Assembly: GCA_028282905.1 (NCBI GenBank)
Contig: JANQGW010000183.1
Span: 26,507 to 90,506, forward strand
DNA: 64,000 nt
Direction of reading: 5' to 3'
Origin: Sedimentisphaerales bacterium
GTDB lineage: Bacteria > Planctomycetota > Phycisphaerae > Sedimentisphaerales > Anaerohalosphaeraceae
The notes under the pieces were generated by a model. The model saw nothing but the letters and a program-made list of their open reading frames with translations, was not told the DNA's origin and did no database searches. Positions 45,754-53,800 of this stretch are shown piece by piece (position 1 is the first letter of the stretch; every line of letters begins with the position of its first letter). The position numbers and the translations under genes were made by a program.

Positions 45754-47178
45754 TTAGGTCGTTTGAGGACGGATTTTCTTCTGATAGAACTTACTGACCA
45801 CAATGTACAAAATCGCAGCCATAAACCAGCCCGGCAGAGAGACAAAATAAATCTCTAAAATACCGGCCTTAAACAAATAGACGCAGACACCCACGGTCAC
45901 CACCCAGGCCAAACACGCCGCCCAGTTGAAAATCGCCTTGCCGGCTTCGGCATACGAACTTTGCAGGCCAAACTTTTTGATCAGCCAGAAATCGACAAAA
46001 ATCACCGCACCCATCGGCATCAGGATCAGGCCATACAATGCAACAAAACCCAGCAGTTTCATCGCAAAGTAAGGGAACATCGCGGCAACGGTCGCAATCG
46101 CCCCGGTAATCAGCGTCACAACAAATCGCGAACATTTTGGAATAATCGCCTGAAACGCCAGGCCCGCCCGGTAAATCGTCGGATTCGCCGTCGTCCAGCC
46201 GGCGATAATCACACAGATTATCCCCGCCAGCCCCGCGGCCCGATGCGCCAGCGGTCCGGGCAGTACCGCGGTATCGGACGGGTCCAGATGCAGTTGATAG
46301 GCATAGAGAATCGACGCCGCCAGCCACGCCATGAAATGCCCGACATACATCCCGGAACCGGCGGCTACACCATACCAGGACTTTTTGGCAAAACGGAACA
46401 CGGAGAGGTCAGACATTCCCACATGCATCGCCATATTGCAGAACCACGCAAAGAATGTCACGTGCCAGAAGGTAAACTTGATCTGGCCATCCAGCGGCTC
46501 GCCGCCTTTCCAGATATGCGTTTTGGCCAGAGTCCAGACATCGCCAAGCGAGCCGACCTCGGCGCCGGAAGCATCAATAAACTGCCGCAAGCCAATCAGT
46601 CCAAATGCCAGAAACACCAGTACCATCCACGGCGAGGCGATGTTGGCAAATTTCGCAACGGTCTGGTAACCGAACGCCGCGACAATCGAAATCAATGCGC
46701 CCACACCGGCAACCGCCAACACCCAGCCCACACTATTGGGATACACATCGCTCAGCTCCGGCATGGGAAAGTTAAACCACACGCCGACCGCCGTCGCCGA
46801 AACGGTAATCATTGCCCCGGCCAGAAAACAGAACATGACGCCGTTGGCCAGGTTATAAAGCACCACCAGCCAGCGGCCGCAGATTTTTTCGAGCTGATAG
46901 TACAGTGTCAGCCGTGTGCGGGTAGCAATGGGCGCACATAAAAACATCCAGCTCAACACCGCCAACGCGTTTCCGACAATCAAGCCAACCACCACATCGA
47001 AGGCACTGACACCGGCCGCTACAAACAACGGGCCGATCATCAACTCGGTACCCGCACAGTGCTCACCGGCATACATACCGATAAAACTCTTGAAGCCCAG
47101 CAGTGCGTTTTTCGGCACCGGCTCACGTTCAAATTCACCGGTCTGCGGTTGGGTCTGCTCTGGGTGCGTTTCTGCCAT
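45754..47178 (-). CDS. NCS1-like (purine-cytosine permease family) transporter in the rhamnose operon
   Basis: A 474-residue permease with about twelve hydrophobic segments after a polar 25-residue N-terminus. GFKSFIGMYAGEHCAGTELMIGPLF and the later GYQTVAKFANIASPW and GWTTANPTIYRAG have the pattern of nucleobase:cation symporter-1 proteins. It is unlike RhaT or FucP. Its position between rhaB and rhaA, in a locus with no other uptake gene, suggests that it imports L-rhamnose or a rhamnose-containing product. That is inference from context, and a purine or cytosine substrate remains possible. Confidence 0.82.
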   Translation of the reverse strand: MAETHPEQTQPQTGEFEREPVPKNALLGFKSFIGMYAGEHCAGTELMIGPLFVAAGVSAFDVVVGLIVGNALAVLSWMFLCAPIATRTRLTLYYQLEKICGRWLVVLYNLANGVMFCFLAGAMITVSATAVGVWFNFPMPELSDVYPNSVGWVLAVAGVGALISIVAAFGYQTVAKFANIASPWMVLVFLAFGLIGLRQFIDASGAEVGSLGDVWTLAKTHIWKGGEPLDGQIKFTFWHVTFFAWFCNMAMHVGMSDLSVFRFAKKSWYGVAAGSGMYVGHFMAWLAASILYAYQLHLDPSDTAVLPGPLAHRAAGLAGIICVIIAGWTTANPTIYRAGLAFQAIIPKCSRFVVTLITGAIATVAAMFPYFAMKLLGFVALYGLILMPMGAVIFVDFWLIKKFGLQSSYAEAGKAIFNWAACLAWVVTVGVCVYLFKAGILEIYFVSLPGWFMAAILYIVVSKFYQKKIRPQTT

Positions 47179-47204
47179 TTGAAATGTCTCCTAAAATAAG
47201 CTGA

Positions 47205-48677
47205 TTAGCTCTCTTTCAACATCATAAAGCGTTCATACTGCCGTGTCCAGACATCTGTCTGCTGCGGCAGATAGGTTTCAAGTTCAAAGGAATCGCGAAT
47301 AATCCGCCGCCCCTCGGCCAGATCCTTCACATGCCCCATGCCAATCGCCTGCACAATCAGATTGCCGATGATTGTCGCTTCCACCGGGCCGGTAATCACC
47401 GTCGCACCCGTCGCATCGGCTGTAAACTGATTCTGCAACTTGTTTTGCGTCCCGCCGCCGACAATATGGATTTTATCAAACGAGGTTTCATAAACATCGC
47501 CCAGCATCTCCAGCACCCGGCGATACTGCAGCGACAAACTCTCCAGACAGCACCGTACATACGCGCCTTCAGACACCGGAACCGGCTGGCCGGTTTTGTG
47601 ACAAAAATCATCGATCGCATCGGTCATGGAAGCCGGATTTAAAAATTCATCTCGATCCGGATCAATCAGGCTCTCAAATGCCGGGGCATCTGCCGCCATC
47701 TGCGTCAAAGTCGCATAATCAATCTCCATCTCAAAGGCTGCACGACACCGCTGCACCAGCCACAGGCCCATAATGTTTTTCAGAAAACGAATGGTTCCAA
47801 AGACCCCGCCTTCGTTGGTAAAGTTGTAATCATACGCCTTTTGAGACGACACCGGTCGATCCGCTTCAATTCCCATCAGTGACCATGTGCCCGAACTGAT
47901 GTATGCCCAGTTTCCGTCCTGCTCAGCAGGGACAGCCGCGACCGCCGAAGCCGTATCATGTGTTCCCGGCGCAACAACCGGCACAGGCCCCAACCCTGTC
48001 GCCTCCTGCAGCTGCTGCGTAATCGGGCCAATCACACTGCCCGGCTGCAAGAGTTCTTTAAACATATCTTTGGAAATATCAATTGCACCCAGTAATTCCG
48101 CATCCCATGTGCCGTTCTCCACATTCAGCAATTGCGTCGTCGAAGCATTCGTATATTCGTTGGTCTTTTGGCCGGTGAACAGGTAATGAAAATAATCCGG
48201 GACCATCAGAAAATCCTTCACCAGCGGAAGATAAGGCTTCTCATTCTGCGCCAGTGAAAACAGCTGATAGATGGAGTTAAACTTCATAAACTGAATGCCG
48301 GTCTTTTCGTAAACGGTTTCTTTCGGCACTTTCTCGAACAGCTTTTCCATCATCCCGTCAGTACGTTTGTCACGATACCCCACCGGCAACCCCATCAGAG
48401 ACTCATCGTCAGCCAGTAATGCAAAATCAACGCCCCATGAATCAACCCCGATACTTTCAATCGACACATCCGACTTTGCGCACATCTTAAACGCCTCAAT
48501 CATTGACTCATACAGGCCAATCAAATTCCAGTGGACGCGACCGCCAATGGGTACCAGTCCGTTCTTAAAGCGGTTAATCTCTTCCAGCGTCAGCTTGCCG
48601 TCTTCCAGAATCCCCTTAACGACGCGCCCGCTTTCAGCACCCAGATCAATCGCGGCGTATGCGTGTTTTTGTCCCAT
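47205..48677 (-). CDS. rhaB: Rhamnulokinase
   Basis: A 490-residue FGGY-family sugar kinase that phosphorylates L-rhamnulose to rhamnulose-1-phosphate. The N-terminal phosphate motif is AAIDLGAESGRVVKG, followed by IGVDSWGVDFALL (the rhamnulokinase signature with catalytic Asp). GTHDTASAVAAVP, YISSGTWSLMGIE and the IHIVGGGTQNKLQNQFTAD adenosine motif follow. It is 17 bp downstream of the aldolase gene. Confidence 0.96.
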   Translation of the reverse strand: MGQKHAYAAIDLGAESGRVVKGILEDGKLTLEEINRFKNGLVPIGGRVHWNLIGLYESMIEAFKMCAKSDVSIESIGVDSWGVDFALLADDESLMGLPVGYRDKRTDGMMEKLFEKVPKETVYEKTGIQFMKFNSIYQLFSLAQNEKPYLPLVKDFLMVPDYFHYLFTGQKTNEYTNASTTQLLNVENGTWDAELLGAIDISKDMFKELLQPGSVIGPITQQLQEATGLGPVPVVAPGTHDTASAVAAVPAEQDGNWAYISSGTWSLMGIEADRPVSSQKAYDYNFTNEGGVFGTIRFLKNIMGLWLVQRCRAAFEMEIDYATLTQMAADAPAFESLIDPDRDEFLNPASMTDAIDDFCHKTGQPVPVSEGAYVRCCLESLSLQYRRVLEMLGDVYETSFDKIHIVGGGTQNKLQNQFTADATGATVITGPVEATIIGNLIVQAIGMGHVKDLAEGRRIIRDSFELETYLPQQTDVWTRQYERFMMLKES

Positions 48678-48694
48678 GCAATTGTCCCGTTTTC

Positions 48695-49765
48695 TTATTG
48701 CTGCATTTGTTTTTTTCGATACGACTCAACTTCCCAGTGCTCGATGAAATCTCGCGCCCGGTCAGTCATATAATCAACTCCGCCAAAAGCTCGGGCCAAC
48801 TGCTCAACTAAAGCCCCGTCAATCGCCAACTCCAGCGCCAGTGCCGCCGCTTTTTCATTGTCCGCAACACCAAAAACCGCTCGGTCAAAAGAGAAAACCT
48901 GCGGCAAGTATCCATGCACCGCCCTAAAGCTCTCCAGCCGATCAGCCGTAGGCCTGCCCATAAACGGATAAGACTTGGCATACACAATATGATCCGGCGT
49001 AATCGGCCCAACCGCGACATTAAAAAAACCTTCAGCAACAATCGCCAAGTTCGAATCTTCCACAGCCTCGTGAATAAGCTGTCGCAAACCGGTCAATTCC
49101 GCTTCGCCCGGCACATCGCCCATCGGTAAATCAAGCGAAACCTGGGCCTGTCGATATTGCGAGGTAAGTTTTGACATGATCTCAGCATACAGGCGGCGAA
49201 CTTCATCCGGCTCATTGGCCGCAACGAAAACCCCGTGATTTTTCAAAAAAATAACTGACGGCCCCACGCCATTCTGTTGTTTATAATGTTCAATCTCCTC
49301 CCGAACACGCATACACAGCGTATAGCCCGGATCGATATAATCCAGCCACAGCGCAGTCGGAAATATCTCGCGGCAAACCTCAGCCCCCTGGCGAGAGCAG
49401 GTCATACCGTTGACAATATATGGGTGAGTATGTACGACATACCGGGCATTGAGCGAGTCATGAAGCGGCGCCTCAACCGATGCACGGCCCGACGTCTCCG
49501 GCAAAGCTGCCTTTACCATCATTTCTTTGACAAGTGATTCCCTTGCGGATGCATCCGCAGGCGCTTTAATGTCGTAAAGTTCCGCAAGCCGACCACGGTC
49601 TAATGCCACAAACAATTCCGGCTGCAAACCCTTCAACGTCGTCCCGGAAGGTTTAACCCAAAGCGTTTGCTCGGTTTTGCAGGACGTGTTGCCGCCACCG
49701 CCACGCACATAATCGCCGGTTCCAAACTCATGCGACAACTCAGTAATGACATTCAAAATATCCAA
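48695..49765 (-). CDS. Class II aldolase, probable rhamnulose-1-phosphate aldolase
   Basis: About 356 residues from a TTG start at 49765 with GGAG nine bases upstream; an upstream GTG at 49810 is possible. The zinc-aldolase core has GGNTSCK, WVKPSGT, VHTHP with the His ligands, and FLKNHGVFVAA. It is longer than E. coli RhaD and resembles the aldolase half of the bifunctional RhaD-type aldolase/lactaldehyde dehydrogenase, without the dehydrogenase half. In this operon it should split rhamnulose-1-phosphate to dihydroxyacetone phosphate and lactaldehyde. It is the first gene of the operon. Confidence 0.82.
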   Translation of the reverse strand: MDILNVITELSHEFGTGDYVRGGGGNTSCKTEQTLWVKPSGTTLKGLQPELFVALDRGRLAELYDIKAPADASARESLVKEMMVKAALPETSGRASVEAPLHDSLNARYVVHTHPYIVNGMTCSRQGAEVCREIFPTALWLDYIDPGYTLCMRVREEIEHYKQQNGVGPSVIFLKNHGVFVAANEPDEVRRLYAEIMSKLTSQYRQAQVSLDLPMGDVPGEAELTGLRQLIHEAVEDSNLAIVAEGFFNVAVGPITPDHIVYAKSYPFMGRPTADRLESFRAVHGYLPQVFSFDRAVFGVADNEKAAALALELAIDGALVEQLARAFGGVDYMTDRARDFIEHWEVESYRKKQMQQ

Positions 49766-49819
49766 AACACTGAACTCCCAAATAACATAAGATTCTCTCT
49801 GCCGGAGCACTTCAGTGTT

Positions 49820-49872
49820 ATTCTAACTGCAAAAAACTGTCTTTTTGCGACAAAATATCGTCCTTTTACGAC
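49820..49872 (-). promoter_or_regulatory. AraC-type operator and promoter of the rhamnose operon
   Basis: Two 13-bp direct repeats, GTCTTTTTGCGAC (49839-49851) and GTCCTTTTACGAC (49860-49872), are 21 bp apart and differ at two positions. On the minus strand a TAGAAT -10 box lies at 49820-49825. With a 17-bp spacer the -35 would be at 49843-49848, inside the proximal repeat. This is the layout expected when a dimeric AraC-family activator bound to two direct half-sites contacts RNA polymerase at a weak promoter. Confidence 0.65.
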
Positions 49873-49949
49873 ACACATACTTGCTGTCACTGTTTGAAAA
49901 TGGTAAAATGATTCACCAAAAGAGCATTTTTGAGATTGAAAGCAGGACA

Positions 49950-50867
49950 ATGGACAACTTTTTCACCTACCTGCCGATCAGCGAAAACAATATCCGCTGG
50001 GACATCTATCTGACAGGCGCAGGGGTGGCGACCATCGGAGCCAATGCTGAATACCCCCCGAAAGGGCACCCGGAAGTCTATAATTTCAGGTGGGATGCGG
50101 GCCGGGTGCTTCCGGAGTACCAGATTTTGCTGATTGCCGAAGGGGAAGGCACGTTTGAATCCGCTAAGACCAAAGAAGTGACCGTTCGCGCGGGCGACGT
50201 TATCCTGCTTTTTCCCGGTATCTGGCATCGTTATCAGCCAGCCCGGCACCGCGGCTGGAAGGAGTACTGGCTCAGTTGGAACGGAGAGCGGCTGTACCGG
50301 TTCATGAAAAAGGGATTGATCGAGCCCGAGCAGGCGGTTTTGACGGTCGAACATCCCGAGTTGATTCGGGCGGCATTCGAGCGAATTTTAAGCCATATTC
50401 AGGCACACCCAGCGGAAAACTCCAATATTCTCAGTGCCTATGCCACGGAAGTACTGACACTGGCGATGGAAAATGTCCAGAGCGGACAGGTGCCCAAAGA
50501 TACCGCGGTTCCCGCCGAGTACGCACACTCGGTCAACGATCCGGTCATCTTCAAGGCCCTGCAGATGATCTGGAACCATAGCTACCGGGACTTTCGGGTC
50601 GATGACCTGACGAGGGCACTGCCAATTACCCGGCGGACACTGGAACGCAAATTCGAGAAAACCCTCGGCTATTCCATCGGTACGGAAATCACCCGCTGCC
50701 GGGTTGAACGCGCCAAGCATCTGCTGGCGAATACAGACTTGCCGGTCAAGCATATCGCCCTGGCCGTCGGATTTTCCGGTGCCGACCGAATGGGCAAAGT
50801 TTTCGGCCGAGTGCTGAACACCACGCCCAGTCAATACCGGAAAGAACACTCCCATCAATCTCAGTGA
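49950..50867 (+). CDS. AraC-family regulator of the rhamnose operon
   Basis: About 305 residues from the ATG at 49950 (AGGA upstream). The N-terminal half is a cupin-like sugar-sensing domain with GDVILLFPGIWHRYQP. The C-terminal half has the two helix-turn-helix motifs of AraC proteins (FRVDDLTRALPITRRTLERKF and LPVKHIALAVGFSGADRMGKVF) and ends TPSQYRKEHS. It is divergent from the rhamnose operon across the repeat-bearing region and most likely activates it in response to rhamnose. Confidence 0.92.
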   Translation: MDNFFTYLPISENNIRWDIYLTGAGVATIGANAEYPPKGHPEVYNFRWDAGRVLPEYQILLIAEGEGTFESAKTKEVTVRAGDVILLFPGIWHRYQPARHRGWKEYWLSWNGERLYRFMKKGLIEPEQAVLTVEHPELIRAAFERILSHIQAHPAENSNILSAYATEVLTLAMENVQSGQVPKDTAVPAEYAHSVNDPVIFKALQMIWNHSYRDFRVDDLTRALPITRRTLERKFEKTLGYSIGTEITRCRVERAKHLLANTDLPVKHIALAVGFSGADRMGKVFGRVLNTTPSQYRKEHSHQSQ

Positions 50868-50876
50868 GTCAATCCA

Positions 50877-53800
50877 TCACAGCCCCGGGGAAGGAGTTGC
50901 CGCCTGCCAGTCGATGGGATCGTTGCCGTATTGGTTCAGTTTGTCAGCCGGTTTTGTCAGGGACTGGCCCTGTCCATCGGCATTGGCCGGCCACGGCAGT
51001 TCGTCATCATAGCTGACCCGGTCGATTCGGATGTACTTGCGATTGCCCTGCATGTCAACATCGCCGGGCATTTGCAGTTCCGGCTTTTCGCTGCCGTTGC
51101 TGAGACTGCCGTCGGTCCACTCGAACCAGGTGATGCCGTCCAAACTGTCATTGCCAAACTCCGCCTTGAACGCGGCTTCATGTTTTATCAGCAGAATGGT
51201 TTGACCCGCGTTTACGGTGACAGGCGTTGCCGAGAAATAAAATTCCACACCCGGATCATCGGCGTCATCGACAAATCGCCACGGCTCGTTAGTCGTGAAG
51301 TCGTACAGTGTTACGTTTGAAGCGGAGATGTTTTTCAACTCAACGTATTCAGCGTCGGCGTTGTTCTGCGGATGATACATAATCTCGCTGATGACCAGAG
51401 GACCGACCTTTGGATAGGCGTTGGTCGCTGCCGGAGTGTTGGTGCTCATAGCCACAAAGTTAAATGTGCCGGTGGATTTTTGATGCCGCCCGAAAGCGAT
51501 GTCCTTATCCGACGGGCCGAAACGTTCCGTTTCATAATAGCCGGTCAATACGCCGCCGGAGCCGGACTGCAGATACACGGTTTCGCCGTTCTCGCTCAAC
51601 TGGAACGGAATATTACAACCGGGTGCTGATGGGTTATTGAAGGACTGCGACTCGTAAAAGACGATAAAGTCGTTTGGCTCGATGAACGTGCCTTCTGGAA
51701 TCTGATATTTTTTACGTTCCTGTTCGGTGTCATTGTCATCGGACAGGAACCAGCCGCCGATATTAACGGGAGTATCGGTCGTGTTGTGCAATTCGATCCA
51801 ATCGTCCGGATGGGTATCCGAATGGGCCAGCAATTCATTGATGACCACGGCGCCAATCGCGGGGATATCGCCCGCGTCATCGGCACCGGGTGAGCCGCCG
51901 GGCATTGCGCTCGGACGCCAGCCGGATTTGTCATCCCACAGATTCGGGTCGGTGGCGGCGGGATCTTTGATCGTCAGGCTAAACCCTTCACCATCGGTAA
52001 TATCGAACCAGCCATCCTTATAGTCAAATTGGTGAATAATTGACCCGAAGGCATCCTGCATTTCGACCTTTTCTCCACCGTTTTCGAGTTGACCGGTGTA
52101 TTGGCCGGCGATGGAATGACCGGTGCCGTATTTGGCGGTAAAGGCCGGGATGTTTTGAACAGCCAGTGTATATTGCCCCGGCAGCAAATCCATCGACGGA
52201 AACGTAAAGTCCACGCCATTGGTCATTTGAACAAGGCTCAAATTGATCGTTTCGGTACCAACATTTTTAAACTCGACGAACTCGGTATTGGGATCGGCCG
52301 GGTGATACATCAATTCGGTAATCCGAAGTGAGCCAGCCACCGGACCAACGGCAAATGTCGCTTCATTGAGCGCGGACCAAACGCCGCCCTGCAGCGTCCG
52401 TGCCTTGAGGTGCGCGGCGGCATTGAGTGTCAATCCTTCAGTGTAATTCACCGCATTGGGATTAATCGCTCCGCCCGGCAGTCTCGGGTCTTCGCCGTTG
52501 ACCGTGTACCAGATAGGCGTCGGTCCGGTTTGCGTGTCCGGATATTCGCCGGTCAGACGCGGCAGCACGATCATATCCGAACTGGTCAAGCTCGCGTTGA
52601 TGCCATGAATGGCCAGGACGTTTTCACCGTCAAGCAACAGTCCGACATGGGCCGTTACATCAAACACTTCCGGTGTAGCGGAAGCTTCGTGATTGCCTGC
52701 GGCGGCACTTCCCGGCACATCGTTGGTTACAGTCGATGAGCGGCATATTTCCGTTCCGTTCAGGTAGGCGACAAAACCATCATCGTATTTCATCGACAGC
52801 TGAAGCGTTTCGACTCCCAGGCTGCTGTCATAGTCAAATTCGATGCGACACAGCACCGATTTGCTGTGATTGCGCATGATCGATTGCACATCGGTGTCGA
52901 TCCAATTGTCGTAATCGCTGCCGGTGTCATAGCCTACGCCCGTTCCCGTCGTTCCGTCGGTCCAGTCGGCAGTCGGCGTAAAATCAACTGTCGTCCAAGT
53001 CTGACCGAGCGAATTATCCGTCGGCACATGCGCATAAACCAGAGCACCTTCGGCGACCAGCTCCGCTTCCACATAGGTTCCGCCGCCGGAGCCGGTCAAT
53101 GTCATCTCGATGAGATCGTTGGCGTCGATGTAGCCGCCGTGCTGATAGGTTCCGTTGACGTTGAAGATCGGCGCTTCGGTGGCGGGGTAAAGATGGGCCG
53201 CGCGAAGCTGGTCCAGTACAAGCGGGCTTCGCTGGGGAATATAAGAATCAATCTTTTTCGTCACGACCGGATCCCAGGTATCAATGGTGTTCAGCGGCGG
53301 ATTTGTCGATCCTTCCCAGTAGTCGCGTGTATCACCCCAGCGAGCGGCCTCCGGATTCAAGGCGGGACGCAGGGCATCGGTAATCGCGATAAATCGTTCC
53401 AGACAAGCCTCAACCGTCAGGGCGCCGCCGTTAAACATGTGACGATGGACATGGTCGGCAAAACGCAGTCGGAACTCTTCGTTCTGACGAAGTTTGCTGT
53501 AAAGCTCTCCCGGCGAGTTCCCGGAGTTGACGCCGGTTCGATTCGTCCCCAGCTCAAACAGGAAACTCTCGGCGTCCCACTCGATAAAACGGAAAGGCCC
53601 GTTTTGCGCACGATTGCGATAGACATACCAGTTATTATGCGGCCAGTCCTTGTTGCCTCCCCAGATATTCAGCAGGACATAATCAATAAAATCGTCAATA
53701 TCCACCCGTTCGCACACTTGCGCATACAGTTGGTGGGTGGACATGTCGCCGTCGATGAGAATCATCAATTCATCCCACGCCTCGCGATTGCCGCTGACCA

